From: Sinorhizobium terangae
Lineage (GTDB): Bacteria; Pseudomonadota; Alphaproteobacteria; Rhizobiales; Rhizobiaceae
Direction of reading: 5' to 3'
DNA length: 64,000 bases
NCBI RefSeq assembly: GCF_009601505.1
Contig: NZ_WITC01000023.1
Span: 57,964 to 121,963 of the forward strand
Of this stretch, positions 7,936-16,047 are shown in pieces (position 1 is the first letter of the stretch; every line of letters begins with the position of its first letter). The position numbers and the translations under genes are program-made. The notes beneath the pieces were generated by a model that made no database searches, was not told where the DNA came from, and saw nothing but the letters and a program-made list of their open reading frames with translations.

Positions 7936-8712
7936 ATGCCCCTTTTCGCCGCCAATCTGACGATGATGTTTACCGAGTGGTCTTTTCTCGACCGGTTCGA
8001 CGCCGCAGCCGAGGCCGGTTTCACGGCCGTCGAATATCTCTTCCCCTATGACGTGCCGCCGGAGGCGATCGCCGAACGGCTTGCCCGCAACAACCTGCAA
8101 CAGGCGCTGTTCAACCTGCCGCCAGGCGACTGGGCGGCGGGCGAGCGCGGGATTGCAGTCCTGCCGGGGCGTTTCGATGCGCTCAAAGCGGATATCGACC
8201 GGGGCTTGGAATATGCCGCGGCGACAGGCGTCAAGCGGCTGCATCTGATGGCAGGCCTCGCCGATCCGTCCGACAGCGAGACTGCGACCCGCTATCGCCG
8301 TTCGGTGGCCTACGCTGCCGAGCAGCTGGCTGAGAAGGAGATCGATCTCCTGATCGAGCCGATCAACGGCCGTAACATGCCGGGCTATTTCCTCAATGAT
8401 TTCGGCGCCGCAGAGCGGCTGATCGCGGAGCTTGGACTTGCCAATCTGAAGCTTCAGTTCGACATCTACCATCGCCAGATCATGCACGGCGACGTCACGG
8501 TGGCACTCCGGCGCCTCATGCCGATCACCGGCCACATCCAGATCGCCAGCGTCCCTTCGCGCCATGAGCCGGACGGCGAAGAGCTGAATTATCCCTACCT
8601 GTTCGCAGAGATCGACCGGATCGGCTATGACGGTTTCGTCGGCTGCGAATATGCCCCGCGCGGCCGCACCCTCGACGGTCTCGACTGGTTCAAGCCGTAT
8701 GCAAGGAGCTAA
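7936..8712 (+). CDS. otnI: 2-oxo-tetronate isomerase (hydroxypyruvate isomerase-like), 258 aa
   Basis: A TIM-barrel sugar isomerase of the Hyi/OtnI family. Metal-site segments visible are LLIEPINGRNMPGYF near residue 137, LQFDIYHRQIMHGD near 174, HIQIASVPSRHEPDGE near 199 and the late GCEYAPRG near 236. These supply the Glu/Asp/His/Glu ligands typical of the fold. OtnI converts 2-oxo-tetronate to 3-oxo-tetronate so that it can be phosphorylated. The ATG at 7936 follows AAGGACGACACC. It lies between ltnD (10-base gap) and otnK (3-base gap), so translation is coupled. Plain hydroxypyruvate isomerase is the alternative reading, less likely next to otnK. Confidence 0.88.
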   Translation: MPLFAANLTMMFTEWSFLDRFDAAAEAGFTAVEYLFPYDVPPEAIAERLARNNLQQALFNLPPGDWAAGERGIAVLPGRFDALKADIDRGLEYAAATGVKRLHLMAGLADPSDSETATRYRRSVAYAAEQLAEKEIDLLIEPINGRNMPGYFLNDFGAAERLIAELGLANLKLQFDIYHRQIMHGDVTVALRRLMPITGHIQIASVPSRHEPDGEELNYPYLFAEIDRIGYDGFVGCEYAPRGRTLDGLDWFKPYARS

Positions 8713-8715
8713 CCG

Positions 8716-9999
8716 ATGAGCATCCTTCTGGGATCGATCGCCGACGACTACACCGGCGCCTCAGACCTCGCCAATACGCTGACGAAGAACGGTCTCAGCA
8801 CGGTGCAGACGGTCGGCATTCCCGATCCGTCGCTGCCGTTGCCGGATGTCGACGCGGTGGTCGTTTCGCTGAAGATCCGTTCAGTCGTGGCCGACGAGGC
8901 CGTCGTGGCTGCAAGCCGTGCCGAGCAATGGTTGCGCGATCGCGGTGCGGCCCATGTGCTCTACAAGATCTGCTCGACCTTCGATTCCACCGATGCCGGC
9001 AACATTGGCCCGGTCACGGAAGCGCTGAGGGATGCAGCGGGCGGCGGCGTGGTCCTGGTCACGCCCGCTTTCCCGGAAACCGGGCGCACCGTCTATCTCG
9101 GTCACCTTTTCGTCAATGGCCAGCCGCTCGACGAAAGCCCGCTCAAGGATCATCCTCTCAATCCCATGCGCGACGCCAATCTGATGCGCGTCCTGGCCCG
9201 CCAATCTCGCGGCCCCATTGGACTTATCGACTTGGCGACGGTAGCTACCGGGCCGGCCGCGGTGCGGGCGAGGATCGAAGCGCTTCGCGCAGAAGGCGCC
9301 ACTGCGGCGATCGCGGACGCGATCTTCGAACGCGATCTTGAAATCCTCGGCGAGGCTCTACTCGATGCACCGGTGTCGACCGGCGCATCCGGCCTCGGTC
9401 TTGGACTCGCCCGCGCACTCGTGGGCTCCGGTCGCGTGCCGTCGAGGGTCGATACTACTGCCGATGCCGTTCGCCCCGTCGGCGGGCATGCAGCCGTCGT
9501 CGCCGGCAGTTGCTCCAGCGCCACCCTTCGCCAGCTTGCCATTGCCGAACAGGCAATGCCGGTCCTGAGGCTCGACCCCGAACGGTTGCTCACCGCCGCG
9601 CCTGACGAAATTTCAGCCGCGCTTTCCTGGGCAGGGGAGCGAATGGAGACAGGGCCGATCATCATTGCCGCCAGCACCACGCCGGATGCCGTTTCCGATC
9701 TTCAGTCGCGCTATGGACGCGAAATATCGGGGCGCGCAATCGAGGCAGCGACCGCAACGATCGCCGCCGAACTGGTGGCGCGCGGCGTCAGGCGCCTCAT
9801 CGTTGCCGGCGGCGAAACCTCCGGCGCGACGGTCGACAGGCTGGGAATTCCGGCGTTCCTGATCGGCCCGGAGATCGCGCCCGGCGTGCCGGTTCTGCGG
9901 ACGATCGGCAACTCACAAGGCGAGATGCTTATGGCGCTCAAATCCGGCAATTTCGGAGGCGACGACTTCTTCGCCACGGCGCTGGCGATGATGCGATAA
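8716..9999 (+). CDS. otnK: 3-oxo-tetronate 4-kinase (DUF1537 family), 427 aa
   Basis: A four-carbon acid sugar kinase. The N-terminal domain starts GSIADDYTGASDLAN and has STFDSTDAGNIGPV near residue 90; the C-terminal nucleotide-binding domain has VAGGETSGATVDRLGI near residues 363-378. Length is normal for the family. OtnK uses ATP to make 3-oxo-tetronate 4-phosphate, the substrate of OtnC. The ATG at 8716 has AAGGAG upstream and follows the otnI stop by three bases. DtnK (D-threonate kinase) is a close relative with the same fold, but no pdxA2 homologue is present, which favours OtnK. It is the last gene of the + strand operon and converges with the ABC binding-protein gene. Confidence 0.9.
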   Translation: MSILLGSIADDYTGASDLANTLTKNGLSTVQTVGIPDPSLPLPDVDAVVVSLKIRSVVADEAVVAASRAEQWLRDRGAAHVLYKICSTFDSTDAGNIGPVTEALRDAAGGGVVLVTPAFPETGRTVYLGHLFVNGQPLDESPLKDHPLNPMRDANLMRVLARQSRGPIGLIDLATVATGPAAVRARIEALRAEGATAAIADAIFERDLEILGEALLDAPVSTGASGLGLGLARALVGSGRVPSRVDTTADAVRPVGGHAAVVAGSCSSATLRQLAIAEQAMPVLRLDPERLLTAAPDEISAALSWAGERMETGPIIIAASTTPDAVSDLQSRYGREISGRAIEAATATIAAELVARGVRRLIVAGGETSGATVDRLGIPAFLIGPEIAPGVPVLRTIGNSQGEMLMALKSGNFGGDDFFATALAMMR

Positions 10000-10099
10000 A
10001 GGGGCGGCGAGGCCCCCTCGTCCACTCCCGCCGCCCCCTGCAGCATGCTTCCCCTCGATCGGAACCGATTGAAGGACGAAGACATGCAGCCATTCGAAA

Positions 10100-10127
10100 T
10101 GCCCAAATCGCTTCACGGTTTTGGGCA
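10100..10127. terminator. Hairpin between convergent otnK and ABC importer genes
   Basis: TGCCCAAA (10100-10107) pairs perfectly with TTTGGGCA (10120-10127) around a 12-base loop. It lies 100 bases after otnK and 61 before the end of the binding-protein gene, so it could end both transcripts. No long T-run follows on either strand. The 188-base gap (10000-10187) shows no open reading frame that I would support. Confidence 0.4.
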
Positions 10128-10187
10128 ATATGCATGAGCGCCATACCCGACTGATTGGATCGGGCCGACTCCGAGCCGCCCCGGGAA

Positions 10188-11156
10188 TTAGAGGCCCTTC
10201 TCCTTCATGATCTGGCCGGCGTTCTCCTTCGTCACCTTCATCGTGTCGAGCGTCACAGTTTTTTCGACCTTTTCCCCGTTCAGGAACTTGATCGCCTGAC
10301 GGAGCCCCTCGGCACCAGGTGTCGCATAGAGGAAGGTCGCGGTCAGTTCGCCATTATTGACCCAGGTCACGCCTTCACCCGGAAGGGCGTCGATGCCGAT
10401 GAACTTGATGTCCTTCTCGCGGCCGGCGTCCTTCGCCGCGAGATAGGCGCCGTAGGCCATCGGATCGTTGTGGCCGTAGACGAGATCGATCTTCTCGTTG
10501 TTGCGGAGTGCCGTCGCCATGATGTTATAGGCCTGATCCTGCTTCCAATCGCCCGACTGCTGGTCGAGCAGGTTCTTGATGCCCGGCTCCTTGTCGGTGA
10601 ATTCGTGGAAGCCGTCGTGCCTGTCGTGCGCCGGCTGCGTACCCATGCCGCCCCAGATCTCCACGACATTGCCCTGAGCCTTGCCCTTGCCGCCGAGAAG
10701 CTCGACCGCATATTCGCCCGCCGCCCGGCCGATCAGCTTGTTGTCGCCGCCGACGAACTGGGTGTACTGGTCGGTCTCGACGTTGCGGTCGAGAACGAAG
10801 ACGGGGATCTTCGCGTCGATCGCCTGCTGGACGACGCCGGTGAGACCTGCCGATTCCTTCGGCGAAATAAGCAGGGCATCGACTTCCTGACGGATCAGGT
10901 TCTCGACGTCGGCAACCTGTTTTTCCGTCTTGTCCTCGCCATCCGTGACGATGAGCTCGACTTCCGGATGTTTCGCAGCTTCCGCGATGATGTCCTTGTT
11001 GAACTGCGCGCGCCACGGCTCGATGGTGGTCGCCTGGCTGAAGCCGATGCGCCACTTCTTGTCCTGGGCGAGTGCATCCTTGCCCGGCAAGAGGGCGGTG
11101 GTGGCCGCCAGAACGGCCGCAAAGGCCGCCAGTCTCATGATGTCACGACGTTTCAT
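10188..11156 (-). CDS. Periplasmic sugar-binding protein of a ribose-type ABC importer, 322 aa
   Basis: Type I periplasmic-binding fold. A Sec signal peptide (MKRRDIMRLAAFAAVLAATT, cut near ALAQ|DK) precedes a mature protein starting WRIGFSQATTIEPWR. VDALLISPKESAG, VFVLDRNV and FIGIDALPGEG are typical of YtfQ/RbsB-like sugar binders. The ATG at 11156 has GGAGGAAAGGA upstream. The last four bases of the permease gene overlap its start, so the order ATPase-permease-binding protein is one operon with the binding protein last. The ligand cannot be read; the nearby LacI regulator suggests a sugar or polyol. Some neighbours in rhizobia with this layout import galactofuranose-like or polyol sugars, which is only a guess here. 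Confidence 0.9.
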   Translation of the reverse strand: MKRRDIMRLAAFAAVLAATTALLPGKDALAQDKKWRIGFSQATTIEPWRAQFNKDIIAEAAKHPEVELIVTDGEDKTEKQVADVENLIRQEVDALLISPKESAGLTGVVQQAIDAKIPVFVLDRNVETDQYTQFVGGDNKLIGRAAGEYAVELLGGKGKAQGNVVEIWGGMGTQPAHDRHDGFHEFTDKEPGIKNLLDQQSGDWKQDQAYNIMATALRNNEKIDLVYGHNDPMAYGAYLAAKDAGREKDIKFIGIDALPGEGVTWVNNGELTATFLYATPGAEGLRQAIKFLNGEKVEKTVTLDTMKVTKENAGQIMKEKGL

Positions 11157-12469
11157 TCTTCCTTTCCTCCCATGGTTAGAGACAAGGTCTCTCTTGACGG
11201 CCGCTCCTCCGCGGCCGTTTCCCGTTGCGCCGGGCGGCGGCTTGTCAGCCGCAAATGGGCGAGCACATCGTAGGCGTTGCGCTCCTGGACGAGCACCGTA
11301 CCGATGATGATCACGCCCTTCAGCACCAGCTGAAGATTAGAGTTGATGTTGTGGAGCTGCAGGATGTTGGAGAGCAGACCGAAGATCAGAACCCCGCAGA
11401 ACGTGCCCGCGAGACTTCCGCGTCCACCCATCAAGCTCGTGCCGCCGATCACCACAGCCGCGATCGCGTCGAGCTCCAGCCCCGCGCCGGCATCCGGTTT
11501 TCCTTGCCGATACTGCGCCACATAGAGAACCGCGGCGATGCCGGCGAGCAGGCCCGAGATCGCGTAGGTGACGATCTTTACCCGCCCGGCATTGATGCCG
11601 GAAAGCCGCGCCGCCTCCTCGTTACCCCCGATCGCATAGACGTATCGGCCGAAGGGCGTGAAGCGCAGAACGACGCTATAAAGAATGATCGCGGCAATGA
11701 AGAAGATGCCCGGCATCGGTACGATGCCGAAGACGAGCTGGCGAAGCACGTCGAAATCCGCGGTGGCGTTGCTGCCGGTATAAACGGGCAGAACCGCGTT
11801 GTTCTGGCCGGCTGTCAGCCGGGCGATGCCAAGTGCCGTCACCATCATCGCCAGGGTGACGATGAACGGCTGCAGCCTGCCAACAACGATGATCACGCCG
11901 TTGATCGCGCCGAAAAGCAAGCCCACGGCGGGCGCGACCAAAAGAACCCCGAGCACCCCGAACTTCGTCTGCACCTGCGGCAGCAGGAAGCTCAAGACGA
12001 GGGCGCACAAGATGACGCCGCCCACCGCGGGCAGCAGCGTGCCGCGCGTCCGATCGAGTTGGACATCCCTGATATTGGCGACGCCAGCCCGCGTCTTTTC
12101 GATGTTGACGAAAATGAAGCGAACGACGACCGCGCCGACGAGCAGCGACGCCAATCCGACAGCCGGGATCCCGAGGAAAACGGCAGGCGTTTCGCCGGGC
12201 ACGGTCAGAAGCATGGCGCAAACGACGCTGCAGATCGCCATCATCGAACCGACCGAGAGATCAATTCCGCCGGTCAAAATGACGGCCGTCATGCCGGTGG
12301 CGACAAGACCCGTCGTCGAAACCTGGCGCAGCACATCGAGAAGGTTGCCGGAAGAAAGAAAGATGTTTCTCCCCGACGAGGTCACCGGCGAGGAGAGAAC
12401 GCCAATCAGGAAGATGGCGATCAGGCCCCAATAGAGTTTCGTCCGGGATAGTAGTCTCACAAATGTCAT
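11153..12469 (-). CDS. ABC sugar-transporter permease, RbsC-like, enlarged (438 aa)
   Basis: An inner-membrane permease with the family signature ILTGGIDLSVGS near residues 65-76 and GRYVYAIGGNEEAARLSGI near 273-291. At 438 aa it is about 100 residues longer than ordinary RbsC-type permeases. The extra stretch (about residues 110-185) contains charged VRFIFVNIEKTRAGVANI and then further hydrophobic segments, so it probably has two or more extra helices, as also seen in XylH-like permeases. It overlaps the ATPase gene and the binding-protein gene by four bases each (ATGA). It pairs with these two to form the importer. Confidence 0.9.
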   Translation of the reverse strand: MTFVRLLSRTKLYWGLIAIFLIGVLSSPVTSSGRNIFLSSGNLLDVLRQVSTTGLVATGMTAVILTGGIDLSVGSMMAICSVVCAMLLTVPGETPAVFLGIPAVGLASLLVGAVVVRFIFVNIEKTRAGVANIRDVQLDRTRGTLLPAVGGVILCALVLSFLLPQVQTKFGVLGVLLVAPAVGLLFGAINGVIIVVGRLQPFIVTLAMMVTALGIARLTAGQNNAVLPVYTGSNATADFDVLRQLVFGIVPMPGIFFIAAIILYSVVLRFTPFGRYVYAIGGNEEAARLSGINAGRVKIVTYAISGLLAGIAAVLYVAQYRQGKPDAGAGLELDAIAAVVIGGTSLMGGRGSLAGTFCGVLIFGLLSNILQLHNINSNLQLVLKGVIIIGTVLVQERNAYDVLAHLRLTSRRPAQRETAAEERPSRETLSLTMGGKEE

Positions 12470-14055
12470 GCAACGGCCCTTCCAAGCGCGCCGCCCCGCG
12501 GCGCGGCGAGTTGCATGATGCGCTCCTCGCTCGCCTCCTCCCGGGAAATAAGCCCGGTCTGACGGCCTTCCGCCATTACCAGGATACGGTCTGCAAGATG
12601 CAAGAGTTCCGGCAACTCGGAGCTTACCACCACGATCGCCAGCCCCTCACTCGCGAGCGCGAAGATGAGGTCGTAGATCTCGCGTTTGGCGCCGACGTCG
12701 ATGCCGCGTGTCGGCTCATCGAGCAGTAGCACCCGTGGCCCGGTGGCAAGCCACTTGCCGATCACCACCTTCTGCTGATTGCCGCCCGAGAGGGTCCCGG
12801 CCGTCTGGTCGATGCTGCCGCACCGCACGCCGAGCGTCTGGACGGCCTTCCGGCTCAGCACACTCTCCGCATCGAAGGACCGCAAACCGAAACGCGCCAG
12901 CCGACCGACCAGCGGCAGAGCCACGTTGTCGGTGATTGAATCATGGAGATGCAGCCCCTGGGTTTTGCGGTCTTCCGTCACCAGCGCGATGCCGAGGCGG
13001 CGGGCATCGAGCGGGGAACGAATGTCGACCGGCGTGCCATCGAGGCTGACCTCGCCGCCACGCCGACCATTGCTCGAACCGAAGATCGTTTCCAGGATCT
13101 CGGTGCGCCCCGCTCCAAGCAGCCCGCCGATACCGAAGATTTCGCCCGCGCTGACGTCGAAGCTCACAGCCTTCAGCACATCGCGCCAGCCGTGCCGGCT
13201 CGGCGTCGAAAGCGAGAGGCCGCGCACCGACAGCACGGGACCGCCTTGCGTCGATCGCTCGACGCGCTCCGCCTCGAGCAGGCCGCGCCCGACCATGGCG
13301 GCGATGACCGTCTCTTCGTCGAGCTCGGCCCTCGGCCGGGTCCAGACATGGCGGCCATCGCGAAAGACGGTGATGCGGTCGCTCAAGTGCATCACCTCAT
13401 CGATGCGATGGGAAATATAGATGATCCCGACGCCGTCGGCCGCGAGCTGCCGCATGATCTTGAAGAGCCGCTGGCACTCGCCGGGTGAAAGCGCCGAAGT
13501 CGGTTCGTCCATGATAAGGATGCGCGCCTCAAGCGAGAGCGCCTTGGCAATCTCGACAAGCTGCTGCTCGCCGACTCTCAGCTGACCGACGCGGGCCTCG
13601 GGATCGAGGTCGATGCCAAGACGACGCAACAACACGCGCGATGCATCGAGGCTTGCCTTGCGATCGACGAAGAGGCCGGCGATCACCCGTTCACGGCCAA
13701 GAAAGATGTTGTCGGCGACGCGGAGCTCCGGAACGAGGTTCAGCTCCTGATGGATGATGGCGATCCCGGCCGCTTCGGCATCCCTGACGGTCGAGAAGCG
13801 CACCGGCGTACCATCGACCCGCACGAGACCGTCATAATCGGGATAAACGCCAGAAAGGATCTTCATCAGCGTCGATTTGCCGGCGCCGTTTTCGCCCATG
13901 AGGGCGTGGATCTCGCCGGCGCGCAGATCGAAACGCACGTCCTTGAGCGCGGCAATGCCGCCGAAGGATTTGGACACGCCTTCGGCGGTCAGAACGGTGC
14001 GCTGGGCATCGCTATGCGGACCAGAATGAGGCGAGATCGCATTATCATCGCGCAT
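12466..14055 (-). CDS. ABC sugar-transporter ATPase with two nucleotide-binding domains, RbsA-like, 529 aa
   Basis: Two fused ATPase domains: the first has Walker A GENGAGKST near residue 54 and Walker B LIMDEPTSAL. The second begins near 265 with the degenerate GLLGAGRTE and has signature LSGGNQQKV and LLLDEPTRGID. A weak second Walker A is normal in RbsA/MglA/XylG. It drives uptake through the adjacent permease. The ATG at 14053-14055 has GGGGAGG upstream. It is the first gene of the importer operon and diverges from a LacI regulator, with AAACGTTT-cored operators in the gap. Confidence 0.92.
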   Translation of the reverse strand: MRDDNAISPHSGPHSDAQRTVLTAEGVSKSFGGIAALKDVRFDLRAGEIHALMGENGAGKSTLMKILSGVYPDYDGLVRVDGTPVRFSTVRDAEAAGIAIIHQELNLVPELRVADNIFLGRERVIAGLFVDRKASLDASRVLLRRLGIDLDPEARVGQLRVGEQQLVEIAKALSLEARILIMDEPTSALSPGECQRLFKIMRQLAADGVGIIYISHRIDEVMHLSDRITVFRDGRHVWTRPRAELDEETVIAAMVGRGLLEAERVERSTQGGPVLSVRGLSLSTPSRHGWRDVLKAVSFDVSAGEIFGIGGLLGAGRTEILETIFGSSNGRRGGEVSLDGTPVDIRSPLDARRLGIALVTEDRKTQGLHLHDSITDNVALPLVGRLARFGLRSFDAESVLSRKAVQTLGVRCGSIDQTAGTLSGGNQQKVVIGKWLATGPRVLLLDEPTRGIDVGAKREIYDLIFALASEGLAIVVVSSELPELLHLADRILVMAEGRQTGLISREEASEERIMQLAAPRGGALGRAVA

Positions 14056-14118
14056 GACATTGGCGGCCTCCCCACCACCGATATCTCACGATCATTTTCG
14101 TATGTTTCCGAGAGCCTA

Positions 14119-14134
14119 TTCTAAACGTTTCGAG
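14119..14134. promoter_or_regulatory. LacI-type operator upstream of importer operon
   Basis: TTCTAAACGTTTCGAG has the palindromic core AAACGTTT with central CG. It lies about 64 bases upstream of the ATPase start codon, where it could block that promoter. A second copy of the core is at 14220-14227. Confidence 0.6.
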
Positions 14135-14216
14135 TGTGTCAAGCGGCTATAAGTCCCACTGCAGCGCGGCTATTGCACAAATTCGCCGGCTCACATAAGG
14201 TTTTTCCAACCGTATT

Positions 14217-14230
14217 TCGAAACGTTTTGA
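14217..14230. promoter_or_regulatory. LacI-type operator overlapping the regulator's translation start region
   Basis: TCGAAACGTTTTGA shares the core AAACGTTT with the site at 14119-14134. It ends six bases before the regulator's ATG and takes the place of any strong ribosome site, so binding could limit the regulator's own expression. Confidence 0.6.
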
Positions 14231-14236
14231 TCAAAG

Positions 14237-15292
14237 ATGCAACGCCGCCGGTCACGAAAATCCACCGCACCCACGATGCTCGACGTGGCGAAGGCCGCGA
14301 GCGTTTCCGTGGCGACGGTTTCTGCGGTGATAAACGGGTCCGCTCCCGTCAGCCCCGAACTGCGCAGCCGCATCGAAGAGGCGATCCAGGTCATCGGCTA
14401 CAAGCGCAACGCGATCGCCCGCAGTCTCAAGCTCGGCACCACCCGCACGGTCGGGCTGATGGTGGCCGACATCACCAACCCGTTCTTCACCGATGTCGTG
14501 GCAGTGATCCAGGATGTTCTCCATCGCGCCGGCTACGCGGTGATGCTCTGCTGCAACGACGAGGACGTCGGGATGCAGGATGAACAGATCGAGCTCCTGA
14601 TCGATCGCAGCGTGGACGGCCTGATCATTGCGCCCGCGGGAGACGACGAGACCCTGAAGCGCATCCTGGCCAGCGCCAATCTTCCAACGGTGCTGATCGA
14701 CCGGCTTTGCGACGGGATCGACACGGACGCCGTCGTGCTCGACAACCGCCGCGCCGTCCAGGACGCGACCGCCTATATGCTCGGCCTCGGCCATCGCCGC
14801 ATCGGCTATATCTCAGGCTCGCTCGAGACGTCGACGGGACGAGAGCGCCTGGCCGGATATGAGGCCGCATTGGAAGCCGCCAAGCTGCCCTACGAGGAAG
14901 ACCTCGTGCGGATCGGCAATTTCCGCGAGAAGGATGCCTACAAGGCGACGATGCAACTGCTCACGAGCGCCGAGAGACCGACGGCGATCTTTTCTGCCAA
15001 CAACCTGATGGTCATCGGCGTGATGAAGGCGATCCGCGACATCGGTCTCAAGTGTCCGGAAGACGTCTCGGTCGCAAGCTTCGACGATTTCCCCTGGGCG
15101 GATGTTTTCCAGCCGCATCTGACGACGATCGCCCAGCCGGTTCAGGCGATCGGGGAGCAGGCGGCGCAACTCATCCTCGACCGTCTTTCCGGCAAGAGCC
15201 CGGCGACACCGCGCCGGCTTGTGCTGCAGGGCCGCCTGATGATCCGCGAGTCCTGCAGGCCGATCAGCCTGACACCGCGTGCGATCGCTTAG
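14237..15292 (+). CDS. LacI-family regulator of the adjacent ABC importer, 351 aa
   Basis: An N-terminal helix-turn-helix (TMLDVAKAASVSVATVSAVI) and hinge helix are followed by a ligand-binding core starting RTVGLMVADITNPFF. Length and layout are standard. It is divergent from the ATPase-permease-binding-protein operon, 181 bases away, with two matching palindromes in between. This is the normal arrangement for a repressor that is released by the imported sugar. The ATG at 14237 has no convincing ribosome site and the first nine residues are very basic (MQRRRSRKS), so expression may be low. The effector sugar is unknown. Confidence 0.92.
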   Translation: MQRRRSRKSTAPTMLDVAKAASVSVATVSAVINGSAPVSPELRSRIEEAIQVIGYKRNAIARSLKLGTTRTVGLMVADITNPFFTDVVAVIQDVLHRAGYAVMLCCNDEDVGMQDEQIELLIDRSVDGLIIAPAGDDETLKRILASANLPTVLIDRLCDGIDTDAVVLDNRRAVQDATAYMLGLGHRRIGYISGSLETSTGRERLAGYEAALEAAKLPYEEDLVRIGNFREKDAYKATMQLLTSAERPTAIFSANNLMVIGVMKAIRDIGLKCPEDVSVASFDDFPWADVFQPHLTTIAQPVQAIGEQAAQLILDRLSGKSPATPRRLVLQGRLMIRESCRPISLTPRAIA

Positions 15293-15388
15293 TGCCTGCC
15301 GCCTAAAAGCGCAGCGGTTCGGGCGCGGCAAACCCGAGAACCAGAGACACAAGGTGCATTCGCATTCACGCGATGCGCCTCAGCGCCA

Positions 15389-15964
15389 TCAATCCTCGTG
15401 CAGCGCACGGGCAATCGGCGGGCCAACGGTAAGGTCGCGGAACTTTGCCGTAAAGCCTGCGCGTTCCGGGGAGCAGGCCATGACACCGATTTCCGCATCC
15501 GCGGCTGAAAACGGACAAAGCCGCGCCATCTGCCAGGGCGCGTCGCCGAAGCGGAACTGCACCCGCACCGCGTCGCCATGGCGCGTCAGCCGCACCTCGA
15601 TCGCGTCGGATGGCGTTGCATCGTGGAGTGGAATGACCGACCAGTCCGAAACGCCGCGCGTGACGACGACGCTGAAATGCATCAGCCCATCGGTATATTC
15701 GATACCGCACTTGATCCAGTTCTCCTCATCGAGCCGCAGCATCAGACCGGCCTGGTCGTAGAGCTGCTCATAGACGCCCGTGATCGTGGCGGATGCGGTG
15801 AAATCGTCGGATACCGATCGGAGATAGGCGTGGCCGCTGTCGCGAACGAACCCGTAGAAGGTCTCGCGCCAGAAATCCGTATTGCCGTCCGTCGTGAGCG
15901 ACAGCGCCTTTTCGTTGCCTTGCCAGCTTGACGGCTCGTTCAACCAGCGATGGTTTTCTCCCAT
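15389..15964 (-). CDS. DUF1349-like beta-sandwich protein, 191 aa
   Basis: The protein resembles the DUF1349 family, concanavalin/laminin-G-like jelly rolls. FWRETFYGFVRDSGHAYL leads into alternating beta strands, and GLMLRLDEENWIKCGIEY near residues 72-89 and MHFSVVVTRG near 94-103 are the core strands. No signal peptide is visible, so it should be cytoplasmic. Some members are annotated as regulators of enolase or sugar-binding proteins, but no reaction is known to me. The ATG at 15964 follows GGGAGGGCAAGG. It converges with the LacI gene and diverges from ligD across only 83 bases. Confidence 0.75.
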   Translation of the reverse strand: MGENHRWLNEPSSWQGNEKALSLTTDGNTDFWRETFYGFVRDSGHAYLRSVSDDFTASATITGVYEQLYDQAGLMLRLDEENWIKCGIEYTDGLMHFSVVVTRGVSDWSVIPLHDATPSDAIEVRLTRHGDAVRVQFRFGDAPWQMARLCPFSAADAEIGVMACSPERAGFTAKFRDLTVGPPIARALHED

Positions 15965-16047
15965 TTTTGCCTTGCCCTCCCTTTATGTTCCGCGTCGACT
16001 TCAACGTCATATTGCGGGTTCGCCCTGCAAGCCATAGCGTAGGGGAC

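Noticed and set aside
11225..12451. A 408-codon open frame on the + strand opposite the ABC permease gene
   Set aside because: Its product is a low-complexity Arg/Asp/His/Gln-rich chain with no domain, and it is fully antisense to a well-supported membrane permease. It is a codon-bias shadow of a GC-rich gene.
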